Origin: Heloderma charlesbogerti
Lineage: Eukaryota; Chordata; Lepidosauria; Squamata; Helodermatidae
Length of the DNA: 64,000 bases
Direction: 5' to 3'
Assembly (NCBI GenBank): GCA_026122225.1
Contig: JANEZZ010002360.1
Coordinates: forward strand, 620,001-684,000
Shown here: positions 33,547 to 44,704 of the stretch, piece by piece
How positions within the stretch are numbered: position 1 is the first letter of the stretch
Layout: every line of letters begins with the position of its first letter
Program-made: the position numbers and the translations under genes
The notes under the pieces: model-generated
What the model was told of the DNA's origin: nothing
Databases searched by the model: none
Seen by the model: the letters and a program-made list of their open reading frames with translations, nothing else

Positions 33547-33679
33547 ACGTGCAATCCTATGCATGTTTAGCCATAAAAAAGTCCTACAGCTCCCAGCATT
33601 CCCCAGCCAGCATGATTGGCTGAGGAATGCTGGGAGTTGTAGGGCATTTTTCTGTCAAAACGTACATAGGATTGCGCCC
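33547..33679. mobile_element. Harbinger-like hairpin MITE (TTA flanks)
   Basis: The ends are ACGTGCAATCCTATGCATG and its complement ending GGATTGCGCCC. It is flanked by TTA on both sides (33544-33546 and 33680-33682). The interior arms carry GTCCTACAGCTCCCAGCATT. The 3-bp TTA duplication fits the PIF/Harbinger group. Confidence 0.75.
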
Positions 33680-34019
33680 TTAATGGTCTTATGCCTCCCA
33701 CCCCTTTAGACGGCCATGCGTATTACTTCACCTGTGAAGCACAGAATTTACATCCCTCTTCTCCTCACCCCCTTGGCCATTCCATGGTTTAACACTGCTT
33801 CTAAATCCCTGAGAGGTTAGAACAGACAAACGTTTAAACTGTTTGTCTACCCTGATTAAAAAAGGAAAAGAAAGAAAGACTCTGAAGATGCGCGGTTTTT
33901 CGCATTTTAAATTCGCTTCAGTCATGGCACCATCAAAATGGAGTTTGCTTCTCCTGCCCTGATGCTAAACACATTCACTTTTGTTGTAAAAGAGGATAAT
34001 CTATAATCTATGTTAAAAG

Positions 34020-34275
34020 TACAATCTCCGCGCCGGCTATGAGTGGGAGGGGAGCATGGTTTACGGACTCCGAGGTTGGAGCCCTTTCTCTGAACTTGGA
34101 ACCAGTAAACTGAACAATCCTATGTCAATCCAGACACTGTCCGGGGGCCATAGGATTGCTCCCTTAATCTATTTTAAATTGTTTTGTAAACTGCCTTGAG
34201 TGCCTTTTGGGGGGGGGGTGTGGAAAGGCCGGGTATAAAACATATAAATAAATAAACAAATAAACAAATAAAGCA
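34020..34275 (+). mobile_element. Partial GCAATCCTA-type element and LINE tail
   Basis: GAACAATCCTATGTCAATCC facing GGCCATAGGATTGCTCCC (34112-34170) belongs to the same type as 49848-50205. A LINE 3' tail then follows (TAAACTGCCTTGAGTGCC to AAATAAATAAACAAATAAAC). Confidence 0.55.
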
Positions 34276-34729
34276 TTAGTAAACTACATACATCTCCAGC
34301 TGGCCCCTGACTATAAAATATTTTTAAACATAAGAAGGAAGGATGCTGCAGCTACCAATGTCACCCCAGTGGGTCCCAGCACACCCATGCTGGCCCAGGA
34401 TCTGATGCTAGGCCTGTCTGCTACTGCCCCAATCCCCTGACACGCTCTGAGTGGTCAGTTGGTGGGCCCCTGGCAGCCCTAGCTGCACCACTGAACACCA
34501 CTCCAGGTAACATGTATATCTTCCCCTGACTTGCTTACGATCAATGGCACAGTACATACTACCCTGGTGACAGGCCTGGTTTGGCAACTGAGGCAGAAAA
34601 TCCAAACGGCACCTCCTCACCCCCTCTAAGTAACACAGAGCACAGTCCAGTGGGTAGTTCTCTTGCGCAACTCCTGGTGAAACAGACAGGGTGTCTTTCT
34701 AGTGGCTCCTTTCTAGTTCTTGAACCAAG

Positions 34730-34830
34730 GATAGGCAACCTGGTGCCCTCCAGATGTGTTGGACTACAAACTCCCATCCGCCCCAGCCAGCATGGCCAAT
34801 GATAAGGGATTACGGGAGCTGTCACTGCTG
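34730..34830. mobile_element. hAT-like hairpin MITE
   Basis: It starts GGATAGGCAACCTGGTGCCC, as does the copy at 62628, then GACTACAAACTCCCATCC and CAGCATGGCCAATGATAAGG. The right arm is incomplete. Confidence 0.75.
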
Positions 34831-34844
34831 GGATTATGGGAGCG

Positions 34845-35120
34845 GCTGCCTTTCCGCCAGCAGGCAAGCGCGTTTTTATTCAAGCAGGCCTGTGGCATGT
34901 AAGCTGGCCTCTTACTGAAATGAGTTCTGTTGGGTTGGGTGCTGTTCTTATTTCTTTTACTGTTGTGTTTTAAAATTGTGTTTTAATCTATTTGCCTTTA
35001 TGATTGTTTTAACCAAGTTTTTACTTTAAGCTTGGTTTTATTATCCTTGGCCACCATTTGGTTGCTGGAAAGGCAGGGTATAAACCGAACCAACCCAACC
35101 CAAACCAAGCAAGCAAGCAA
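34845..35120 (+). mobile_element. LINE 3' end
   Basis: It includes codons for FLFKQACGM, then a T-rich 3' UTR and GGCAGGGTATAAACCGAACC followed by a decayed tail. Confidence 0.7.
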
Positions 35121-35200
35121 GAGTTCAAAACATCTGTGGGGCACCAGGTTGCCTTCACGCGCCTTAAACAACCGTCATCAGCCTAATCCTGATAGACAAG

Positions 35201-35571
35201 AGGCTCCTTCACACTGAGTTTTATCCTGAGACTGAGATGGCGCCTTCACGGAAGTTTGCAGGCTCTTTACATGACACCATGACCCTCCTGCACTAAATGC
35301 CCTTTGTTCCATTTTTAAATAGATTGCAGATAATGAGCTATCAAATTACCCCATTGTGTTCTGCTTCAGTTTCCTCCCTGAAAAGAGTAAAAGTGGCAAG
35401 AAGAGGAGCGAGATCAATTAAAGATGATGGAAGACTCAGATCTGGGGAGAAAGGAGGGAGGGCGGAGGGCGGCACCTGAAAAAGGGAGTCGTTATTGTGA
35501 TCCTGCATTTAAAATGGAAGCAGAAAGCTCTGTTTTAAATGCAGGATTTTAGGCTGGTGTAGCGATGCCCA
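35201..35571 (+). mobile_element. Harbinger-like MITE, copy 2
   Basis: AGGCTCCTTCACACTGAG to GGTGTAGCGATGCCC, flanked by AAG on both sides. It carries an open frame at 35297-35479 (MPFVPFLNRLQIMSYQ...) that recurs in copies 3 and 4. Confidence 0.8.
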
Positions 35572-36205
35572 AGGTCTCTTTAAATGTCTGGTAAGTTCCT
35601 TCACTTCAGCAGCTCTCTATGCTTGTCCCTTGTTATCTCCCCCTGGCTTGTTTCTCCCCACTTGAGATGTTTTCACAGTGGACAGAAATAACAGCAAGGT
35701 CGAAGTTTTCCATAGAACTGGGTAAGATGCCAACAAAGGGACGGGGAAGAGCCAAGAGGTCTGTGGAGGCAGAAGTAGGGTTGTGAATAGCCACAGCAAG
35801 TACGGTATGGGGGTTTTACACACACCTTCCGAAACGCTTTACATTTTAATCCAGGACACCACGGTTGCTCCAGCTCACAAAAGAAGGATTTTGCCACTCT
35901 GAAGATCTCTCTGTACTCCTTCCAGCTAGTGCAGGAGGGGGATCTCACTCTCACTTTCTCACACCTCTAGCCCAGAAGGGAAATACTTATATAGCCATCG
36001 TTGCAGATGGAGGTCCAGTTAACTGCTTCTGACAGCATGCATTAAAAGTGCACGAAGGTGGGACGTGACAATCAATCTACCTTCCTGCGTGGCCCTCACC
36101 TCAACTGAATGAAGAATCGGATTCTTGCACCATCCAAACCATAGGAATCTCATTCACGCGTTCAGACAAATGGTGCATGAAAGGCTTAAAAGGTGTTTGC
36201 TATTA
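35572..36205. other. 5' flank, no feature recognised
   Basis: No repeat or gene signature was identified. Confidence 0.5.
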
Positions 36206-36362
36206 GAATAATAGAATCATAGGGCTGGAAGGGGCCTACAAGACCATCAAGTCCAACCCCCTGCTCCATGCAGGAAGCCTGATTCCCAGGAGGCCTCCCA
36301 TCCAAGTACTAACCAAGGCTGACCCTGCTTAGCTTCCGAGATCAGACAAGAGCGGGCACATC
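36206..36362 (-). mobile_element. 5S rRNA-derived SINE with CR1-type tail
   Basis: Reading on the minus strand, the right part matches the 5S rRNA internal promoter: GATCTCGGAAGCTAAGCAGG, then GTTAGTACTTGGATGGGAGG. The left part is a CR1 3' end (GGGGTTGGACTTGATGGTCT, TTCCAGCCCTATGATTCTAT). The copy at 63661-63822 has the same fusion point, so this is a family and not a chance junction. Confidence 0.85.
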
Positions 36363-37300
36363 CAGCCCTTTCATGTGCAAATATGTCCATAATCTGTTCT
36401 GGAATGTCATTTTGCAGTGTAGGTGTACCTGAGAAGAAATAGCATCTGACCCTGGGAGAAAAGAAAGATGGCATCTCACTAGTACAGGTCATTGGATCAG
36501 AAACAACCAGCAATATATCTTGGGCACAAAACTAAAATAGGGGGCCATGATCTAGGACCTAGGACTGGAGGAAGATACCTATTTCCCATTCTTTCAGAGA
36601 TGTCTTATTGGGGGGAATGGGTGTTGTTGTCCTCCTCATATAGTTTGGCAAGGTGGATACCTCAAAGCCAATAAAGTACCTGGGTATTTCAAGAGATAAG
36701 GGCTTTTCGCTTTCTTCAGTGGGACAGAGAGTGGAAGATCTCAAACTGAATTAAAACTAGAGGCACTAGATTAAGACCTGTACTCCTAACCCAAAACTGG
36801 CCTGGAGCATTGTGGCAAATGCAATGCATGTTACACCTAGCAGTGCGGTGAAGTGGTCATCTGATTGCTCCATCTCATGGCCAGATTGACATCCATGGCC
36901 CTGTGGGGAAGAAGAACGCATGAGGGAGACAGGAGCAGGCAAAGGGAACATCAGGCCCTGCTCCAGTTGCACTGCCCCTCCTTTGGGTGATGAGAGGGGG
37001 GAGCAGGGCCATCCCACCAGCCCTGCTGACAGTCTACATAATGTTTTCCCCCTCTTCCCTCCCCATCGCCTTTTCCTTGTGTGTCGTGTCTTTTTTAGGT
37101 TGTAAGCCTGAGGGCAGGGAGTCTTCTTTGTCCATTGATTATAAGCTGCTCCAGGAGCTTTTTTTGTCTGAGGAGCGGGATAAAAATACTATAAATAAAT
37201 AAAACCTGACTTAGTCATGCTTGGAGTAGACCTATTGAAATCAATGGAACTTATGTTAGTCATGACTGAAGTCCATTGATTTCAATAAGTCTATTCCAGC
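36363..37300. other. 5' flank with a decayed repeat tail
   Basis: 37085-37203 ends GGGATAAAAATACTATAAATAAATAAA like a LINE/SINE tail (GTTGTAAGCCTGAGGGCAGGG). At 37215-37290 the sequence TTGAAATCAATGGAACTTATG faces its complement, a small inverted repeat. Nothing else is clear. Confidence 0.5.
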
Positions 37301-37302
37301 CT

Positions 37303-37420
37303 CCCAAACTTGGTGCCCTCTAGATGTTTGGACTACAACTCCCAGCATTCCTGACCATTGGCCATGCTGGCTGGGGCTCATGGGAGTTGAAATCCAAAAC
37401 AACTGTAGGGCACCTTATCA
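37303..37420. mobile_element. hAT-like hairpin MITE
   Basis: TTTGGACTACAACTCCCAGC, GGCCATGCTGGCTGGGGCTC and facing GGAGTTGAAATCCAAAACAAC with GGGCACC. Confidence 0.82.
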
Positions 37421-37630
37421 GAGAAAGTTAGTCTACTGAAAGTATGACGTAGTCTGGATCTAACCCATTGTTTGCTGACGTATATAATTTTACCCTATTC
37501 TACAGCTGGTTCCCAAGGCCAATTATGGGTCCTATCAGCCCTCCAACAGAAAATAGGTGGAACAGTAGTATATACATGCGAGGAACTAAATCTCCACACG
37601 TGAGTCCATAGAAATATCACAAGTTGCTTT

Positions 37631-37655
37631 TACACACACACACACACACACACAC
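37631..37655. repeat. (CA)n microsatellite
   Basis: About 12 CA units. Confidence 0.95.
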
Positions 37656-37868
37656 CAGCTTCTTTTACACTGTAAGAAAGGTACATCATTTTATGTAAGC
37701 TCTCCTGTCAGCTCTCTCACTCGGTACCTCGCCCAGTAGAAGGTGGGGCCCGCATTATTAAGTCTTGTTTTTCCAGAGGGAGGAAATGGAAGAAAACAGA
37801 GAGAAAGAAGATGAGACTTGGCAGATACCGCATTAAAAAGGCAGAATCCGGGAGTTCTTGTTCCCAGC

Positions 37869-38254
37869 TAGGATGGCCAAAATAGAAAAAAAGAAGAAAA
37901 GGAACTGCATCACCGAGGGAGAGCGAGAGGACAAAAGGAGACACAGGTTTGCATAACATTTGCACATGCTAACTTATACATCTAGATGCAAAATTAGAAA
38001 TTATTACTAGAATCTAAATAGAAATACAATACGCCTAGGAAGTTGTGACCAGCTGATTGTGTGCCTGCTCAGTGGGCTGCCCGAGTGCTAAGTTGTTGAT
38101 GGGCAACTTCCAGAACCCTGCTACTCTCCCTTCTCTTGGTTCCTTATCTTTAAACTGGACTTGGACTGGACAGCCCTTCAAATAGAGGACTGTTCTCCTA
38201 TAGCCCTTCAGATAGAGGAGCGTTCCCTGTAAAGTAGGAGACATGGCCACCCTA
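37869..38254. mobile_element. hAT-like element (TAGGGTGGCCA family), copy b
   Basis: It starts TAGGATGGCCAAAATAG and ends ACATGGCCACCCTA. The 8-bp flanks are TTCCCAGC and TTCCCAGT (one mismatch). The interior is shared with copies a and c. Confidence 0.85.
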
Positions 38255-38444
38255 TTCCCAGTGGCTGCCATGCTCTAAACCCAAAGACCTGTACTCCCTT
38301 CTTTGAGTTAGAGCTAGAAAATGCGCTGTCACCCTCCAGCAGTCAGTTTGGCTACAGACGGGGCCACTCACCCACACTAACCCCTGCCTTGTTACACGAC
38401 CACAACACATGATTGCAAAACAATATCCAGAGCAGCTGAGTTAG

Positions 38445-38805
38445 GGCATCTCTACACCAGCCTAAAATCCTGCATTTAAAATGGGGCTTTCTGCTTCCGT
38501 TTTAAATGCAGGATCACCACTGACGCCCTTCGCATGCGCTTCCTTCTCCGCCCCCCTTCTCCCCAGATCTGCGTCTTCCATTATCTTTCATTGATCTCGC
38601 TCCTCTTCTTCCCGCTTTAACTCTTTTGACAGAGGAAACTGAAGCGGAACACAATGGGGCAATTTGATAGCTCATTATCTGCGATCTATTTAAAAACGGA
38701 ACAAGGAACATTTAGTGGAGGATCACGGCGTCATGTAAAGAGCCCGCAAACTTCCATGAAGGAGCAATCTCAATTGCAGGATAAAAGCTTCGTGTGATGA
38801 AGCCC
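38445..38805 (-). mobile_element. Harbinger-like MITE, copy 3
   Basis: It is bounded by GGGCATCTCTACACC and GTGTGATGAAGCCC, with TTA(G) flanks on both sides. It carries the same open frame as copies 2 and 4 on the minus strand (MFLVPFLNRSQIMSYQ...). Confidence 0.82.
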
Positions 38806-39164
38806 TTAGTCTTTTGAGAATCAAGCCCAGATCTCTCTTGCCACAGAAGCTTCTCCGCTTCACAGATCAGAAAAGAAGGGGGATCAAATGCTTCGGACCA
38901 TTGTCAATGATTCAGTTACCTCCCCCACCTTCAAATTTCCTCTTAGCTATCCAGGCCACAAATACACAGGGCACCACATAGGAAGAAGGGGGATATTGCT
39001 CTCATCTAGTGTGGTTTTGTATCTTGTTTGGTATCAACATATAATTAAATTATGGAATTAATTTACTGTCACCTGATGCGGTGATAGCTACCATCTGAGA
39101 CTTCGTTAAAAGTAGATTAGATAAATTCATGCAGGAGAAACCTGTTAATGGCTACTTGTCAATG
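38806..39164. other. 5' flank, short family A scrap only
   Basis: 39105-39170 (AGATTAGATAAATTCATGCA, TTAATGGCTACTTGTCA) matches the 5' end of reverse family A copies. The rest is unclassified. Confidence 0.45.
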
Positions 39165-39640
39165 GGTAATAGCTTTTGGAACTCCCTCCCTAGGCAGGTA
39201 GGTATGGCCCCTACTTTGCCAATTTTTAAACGGGCCTTGGAGACCTTTTGTTTCAAAGCTTGTTTTAATTAATATTTTAGCACTCTTTAAACTGCTGGTA
39301 TTTTACAATGCAAACCTATGCATGTCTACTCAGAAGTAAGTCACATTGTGTTCAGTGGGCCCTACTTCCAGATAACTGTGTTTGCAGCCTTAGGTCCAAG
39401 GTCTCCGCAGGGGAATGAGCAAGGAGGGGCCCCAAACGCAACAGGGCCAGCTTACCACAAGTTGAAGTAAGTGGGGTAATTCACATTATTATCTAAAGAG
39501 ACCCCGCCACACCCTAAGACCATGAAATCCAGAGTCTAAAATGACCCAACCGTACCATGGTATTTTAAATTCTTTTAAAATGTATTTTATTGACTTTTTA
39601 TGTACACAGCCTTGTGAACCTTTTATTTATTTATATTTAT
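39165..39640 (+). mobile_element. L2-like LINE scraps
   Basis: GGAACTCCCTCCCTAGGCAG corresponds to LINE codons NSLPR and is followed by a decayed C terminus. 39300-39370 holds GTCTACTCAGAAGTAAGTC, another common repeat (related to 51900-51950). The tail-like TTATGTACACAGCCTTGTGA lies at 39598. Confidence 0.6.
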
Positions 39641-40109
39641 TTATTCATTCATTCAACATTCGTCTACCCCACCCCAAAAGGAGCACAGGGCAGATTAAAA
39701 TATTAATAAAATAAGTAGCAGTAAAAAACAACAATCACAATACAACAATTTAAAATGCAACCATAATAATCTAGCCTAAAGAAACCCAAAACCAATGGGT
39801 CAGGAGCCAAATGCATTTGTACATTTTTTAAAAAAAAATTAAGGTCTTCAACTTAGAAAAATATTCATGGTGGGGGCTAGGTTGTAAGTGAGTGGCCTGG
39901 TTTGCATGTTGTCCGAACCTGGCCTTGGACACAAACAACTTGCTTATTTATCCACATATTCTTTTGATTGCATTTGTCCTCCTCCCTCTGTTTCCTAAGC
40001 TGAGAAAGGGCACAACAGCTCTAAGGATGTAACCATACTGTCAGACCCGGGTGGGTCAGACCACATGTGATTATAACTCAAGAGCCCAATTTGTATCATA
40101 GTTTGAAAG

Positions 40110-40262
40110 CACATGATATAGCCGCTCTGTGGATGCTAAGCAGATCTCAGCCTGGTTAGTATCTGGATGGGAGTCTGCCCTGGGATGCCATGTATGGTGC
40201 CTTGAGTACCATGATGGAAAAAAGCAGATATAAATGTACTGAATATTAAATATGTAAATAAT
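40110..40262 (+). mobile_element. 5S rRNA-like SINE with a tRNA-SINE/L2-type tail
   Basis: GATGCTAAGCAGATCTCAGCC and TGGTTAGTATCTGGATGGGAG are diverged 5S promoter boxes. The tail (GGTGCCTTGAGTACC, AAGCAGATATAAATGTACTG) differs from the CR1 tail of the 36206 and 63661 copies. Confidence 0.6.
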
Positions 40263-40274
40263 TGGCCAAATCAT

Positions 40275-40735
40275 TGAGGGAGCAATCCTCTGGCCGCTAG
40301 ACAGTGGCTATATGGCCATAGGATATCTGGTTTTCCGGGAATCAACAGCGGAGCCCGTGCTCCGAGGTCGGTTCCCGGAGAAGCGACCTCCCCCCACTTC
40401 CACGCTGCCTCTGAGGCAGTGCAGAACAGCCCTGTCCTCCGCGTTTGCAAGAGGAGCGCGGAGCGGCTGAAAAGGGGCGTTCGGGGACGGGGAGGGTGGA
40501 AATGCCTGTACGATGTGTCGTACAGCAGCCTCCTCCCCCGCTCAGCCCTCCTAGATAGCCGTGATCAGTTGTCTAGCCCAAACTGCAGGGCAGGAGAAGC
40601 GCAGAGGGAAAGATCCCCTCCATGTTTCTCCTGCCCTGCATTGGATAGGCGGTTGCCTCCGAGTTCAGAGGCGGCCGCCTAAGTGAATAGGATTGTGCCT
40701 TTTCTCTTTCTAAACATGCATAGGATTGTGTCTTT
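40275..40735. mobile_element. GCAATCCTA-type element, GC-rich interior, copy 1
   Basis: It begins GGGAGCAATCCTCTGGCCGC and ends near AATAGGATTGTGCC. Its interior (TTCCCGGAGAAGCGACC, TGCATTGGATAGGCGGTTGC) is shared with 49848-50205. It is probably Harbinger-related by its termini. Confidence 0.6.
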
Positions 40736-41934
40736 AATGTCTGCAGATTAAGCTGCTACTGAAAGTACAGGACCAGGATCAAACAATGTGAGGGGGAAAT
40801 TTTTCAAGTGCTTTATTTATCCACTGGAAAAATGTCAATTTCATAAGTTCATTAGTAACAGTGAATGGATGCCAGTTGCAAATACAATATTAGGCAAGCT
40901 TGGCAGTTTCAAAGTTGTAATTAATGTTTTTCTGGTGATTATCCCTTGCAAATATGTAAGAGAATACATATACATCATTGAAATACATATACGTCTCAGA
41001 GTGAAACTGAACTAATAAGTAGTGACAGAGAAACCGAAGGTGTCCCAACAACCTCAGTGGAAGACAGCTGAATTCTGTTGAAATAAATCAGTAGTTGTCG
41101 GCGTGTCATGCACAGTTCCCTAGGTTGCTAAAATTAGTGTGTCAACAGTTTTCAGTACCTTTGTTTCCCCCGCCCCAAATTTAAGCAATGCAAGGGAAGT
41201 ACATGCTATTATCTTTAATTTTTTACAAGTATTCTAATAAAAATTCTACATAATATAACATTTAAATCACATTAAGTGTGCTTTCATGTTTTTCCTCAAA
41301 TATTTGAGGTCAATACTTGAGATGTATTGGGTCCTATGTGAAGCAAGATCCTATGTGAAGATTTCAAAATATAGAAAGGTTAATATTAAAAAGAAAGAAA
41401 GAAGAAATCCCAGCTATTACATGGCTCCCCCACACACAATTAATCCGGGGTGTATCCCAAAGCAGATCTTTAGAACTTGTTAGCAATTTTCCCCATTTCC
41501 CGCCACTGAAATCTGAAATGGCACCCCTAGAGTTTTCTTGTATTTGGAGTTAGGAAACTCACCATTACATCTCACAATTTATTCTGCCAATCCAGCCAAG
41601 CATTAATAAGGCTATGTGTTTTGTTTTGTCCCTCTTTCCCCTGCCACCCTCGCCATCCAGGGCTGTCACTCCATGAAAGAGCTCTTAATCTTGGTGGATT
41701 AATCATAGGGCTTGTATTAATGGATTCGTCAATCATTACATCTACATGCATTTGCATATAAATTAAAATAAATGTTCTGAATGTAAAAGTTTTTCTTTGT
41801 TTTTAGGTGAAGCAAACATATGTTTCAGTACACAAAAATCAGAAGAGGTATTCTCTCTGTGTGAGAGAGAAGGAGGAATACCTCTTCTAAAATAGCACCT
41901 GCCTCCCAGGAGTTTGTAAATATTAAAAGGCACC
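40736..41934. other. 5' flank, no feature recognised
   Basis: This is the most AT-rich unbroken stretch in the window. No gene or clear repeat is seen. Confidence 0.5.
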
Positions 41935-42110
41935 TCAGAGGTTATCTAGTCCAACCCTCTGCTGATGCAGAAAGTCAGCTGCTACACTATCCCTGATGAA
42001 GGGGAGTCTACCTCCTTCCGAGGAGGTCTATTCCATTCTCGAACAGCTTATACCACTAGGAAGCTCTTCCTAGAAGAGATTTCTACTAAACTCTGGTCAC
42101 GTTCACTGAA
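41935..42110 (-). mobile_element. CR1 LINE 3' fragment
   Basis: TTATCTAGTCCAACCCTCTG and GGAGGTCTATTCCATTCTCG with TACCACTAGGAAGCTCTTCC are CR1 3' sequences in reverse. Confidence 0.82.
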
Positions 42111-42264
42111 AATAGTTAGCATCCGTTGCTAAATCTGCTGCCCAATTAAATCAAGGGCACCTTTTAGATCGTTGGATGTACTAGTTTAAGCAACTAAACA
42201 TTCCAGGCCTAGACTCCCCCCCCCCACCCCCCTGCCACCGCCTCACTTTTGTTCTCCGTCAATA

Positions 42265-42460
42265 TGGTGTCATGGGCGCTGTGTTTTGATTGTGGGAGAT
42301 GCAGGTTCAAATCCCCTGTCACCTTGGGCAAGTCCCCCTCTCTCAGCTTAATTAACCTCACAGGCTCCTCTTTTAGGCCTCCCTCAGATTAAATCAGCCA
42401 TCTTTACTCTTTGTTAACCCTTTTAGTCCCAGATTAACAGGCTGTTGAGAGGATGAACTA
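42265..42460 (+). mobile_element. Degenerate tRNA-derived SINE
   Basis: GGTGTCATGGGCGCTG and GATGCAGGTTCAAATCCCC resemble A and B boxes, followed by ACCTTGGGCAAGTCCCCCTC and CTCACAGGCTC as in the 29580 class. Confidence 0.6.
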
Positions 42461-42699
42461 AGGATGTGTTTTTTATCCACCCCAGGGCTTTAGGACAGGG
42501 CTGGAAAGAAATCTCGTAAGAGGATGTCAACAGGATGTTCAGTGAAAGAGAGGTCCCCGCCATCACACCTAGTGTCCAGTTTTGATCATTGTAGCACGCT
42601 ATAAGTGAACCCTGGAAGAAACTATTTTGCTTAGCTATTTTTCAACGGAGTTGAGCAAGAGAGAGAGAGAGAATGCAGCACAGACTACTGCTACAGTGA

Positions 42700-43747
42700 C
42701 CTAGCTGGTACAGCCAAGCTGGGAAGGTTCAATCCTGGCTCAGCTCCAACCCTGATTCCTTGTAGTGCAACACCAGCAACCATTGCTCCCTGTTCCTGCC
42801 CCATCTTTTTCCCTTTCAAACTACCCCTTTCTCCCACACCACTTCATACATGCACACAGTAGATCCTAAGGTTTTCAGGAAATGCAAAACTGTTCAGGAA
42901 AGTCCCATACTTTCAAACAACCGCTTTACAATCCACATACATACCCTTCCTGAGCACCATAGGACCAGCACACTTCACCCCCACACCCACCCTGTATGTT
43001 GTTTCCAGACTACGCAGTGATGCACAACCCAGCATTTACTCGCCTTTGCTCATGGAAAGTTTTGCTTCTATGGAAATGTTGGCTTCCCACCATCCATTTC
43101 ATTGTGTGTTCATTTTTCATTTAAAGTCCTCCTACAGCCATCATTTTAAATTCTCGGGGAAATGCCCATACATCCTGCTCCTCTCCTCCACCCCGTCCCA
43201 CCCCATGAAGAAGACTGTAGGGCAGCAGGCAGAATTCCCCCAATATGGAGACACCTTGCTCAGAGGAACAGCCACTGTTAGCATGTTGCCCCCCTTCTGC
43301 CTCTCCCTGGGGATGGAACCCAGGAAAACCCCATAAACTTTCCCCCGATCTCTGACACTCACTTTCCAACGTGCCTTGTCCCTCCTGGCACTGTGGTCCA
43401 AAAGGAGACCCCCCAATTCCTTTGGGGCTGGCCTGGTGCAGGGTAGGGAGGTGGCTCTGGGGTAGGGTCTTAAATCAATCCCAGTGGAAGAGAAGGCATA
43501 AACCCAAGCTCAATCTGAGGGTGCACCAGTCCAAGCAGACGCTCTCCTCTCCTTTGGGATCCCAGCTTGGGGATGATGGATGCCTTTCCCAGGTTGTCCT
43601 TGTGTCCTTCCTTGTTTCCTGTGTGTCCCTCCCTCGCTCCTCCCCCATCCTGGGCCACTTGCTGCCCATGTCACCACCAGCAGCTTCTTTCACCACCACC
43701 TTGGCTATTTTGAGTCGTACCCTCAGTGGCAGACAGCTGCCACTCAC
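42700..43747. other. 5' flank, long frames not convincing
   Basis: 42700-42760 is a tRNA-SINE scrap (GGTTCAATCCTGGCTCAG). The C- and CT-rich 43150-43740 gives open frames on both strands with no family match. Confidence 0.45.
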
Positions 43748-43880
43748 CTGGTGGAAGATCTTTCCTGAAGTTCTCGGGCTACTGGAGTGGAGCCCCCTCT
43801 CCCCCTCTTGCACCGTGCCGCTTGGCTTCTCTCACTGCCTGGGCTCGCCGCGTCAGCCTGCAGCAGCTCCCTCCTGCCTT
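43748..43880 (-). promoter_or_regulatory. Candidate untranslated first exon/promoter of the PHLDB3-like gene
   Basis: On the minus strand, a GC-rich segment free of recognised repeats ends at a perfect donor (CACCAG|GTGAGTGG at 43748). About 60-80 bases upstream lies TGATGTCA, close to a CRE/ATF site. No long frame runs into the donor, so it would be 5' UTR. It lies 13 kb upstream of the first coding exon. The link to that gene is inference, and the 5' boundary given is approximate. Confidence 0.3.
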
Positions 43881-44194
43881 CCTGGTGTTCAAACAAGTTT
43901 TACAACCCTGCTAGCTTTGGAAAAACAAAACCTGTGACATCAGAGCCTGAAGGGGGGAAACCGGCATGAAGGGAACCAGTGCTGGCCAGCCCTGAACTCC
44001 CTGAAATAGTGAAACCAGGAACATTCTACCTAATGACATCCTCACTCGCTAGAGAGAGCACATTTGTTCACTGCTGTCCTTTCGCTCTACCGGTTGAGAG
44101 CTGTAGCTGACTGCTTTTAAAAAATAATAATAATGGCAGGGCTCCTTTAACGACTGCTTGGCACACAGGCAGAAATTCCACAGGCGAGGTTTAT

Positions 44195-44420
44195 TGCAGG
44201 GAGAGGATCTAGCTCAGCAACAGAGGGCGTGTTTTGTGCGCACAAGGGTCCAAGTTCAAATGCTGACATCGTCAGGTCAAGGACCTGAAGACAGCGGTGC
44301 TCAGAAACTAAGAGGGCATTGGCCCCAGAGATCTCCGCTTGCCTCTGACAGCCTAGCACTGGGGAAGAGGAACCAATGGTCTGACTTTGTGGAAGGCAGT
44401 TTCATATGTAAGGGAGTTGA
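44195..44420 (+). mobile_element. tRNA-derived SINE
   Basis: GATCTAGCTCAGCAACAGAGG (A box region) and GGTCCAAGTTCAAATGC (B box) are followed by GGTCTGACTTTGTGGAAGGC and CAGTTTCATATG, the standard tail of this reptile SINE class. Confidence 0.78.
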
Positions 44421-44685
44421 TCATCTCAACCCTGCCCTTGCCTCACCCACTGCGGTTCAATTTCCTAATGAGAGAAATGCCAATCATGCCAGGCTGAAGG
44501 TGGCTTTAGAGCCACGCCCTCTAATTTAGAAACCTGCCCTCTCATCTCTGACATAGCTGGCAGTGTTACACAGTGATGTGGGGAAGGCGCTCTGTGTATG
44601 CTCAGAGACACCTCCTTAGCCATAATGTCTTCTTGAGCATCACACCGTCGCATGTCCAGTAAAAGTGACCAGAGAACTTCTGTAA

Positions 44686-44704
44686 TTAATAATAATAATA
44701 ATAA
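44686..44704. repeat. (AAT)n microsatellite
   Basis: Six AAT units. Confidence 0.9.

Noticed and set aside
43371..43937. Plus-strand open frame of 188 codons
   Set aside because: It is a Pro/Leu/Ser-rich translation of a C/T-rich region with no recognisable domain, and frames are also open on the other strand. Base composition explains it.
44195..44290. tRNA gene
   Set aside because: A and B box-like sequences are present, but no cloverleaf closes and a SINE tail follows. The same holds for 29580, 44983 and 57541.
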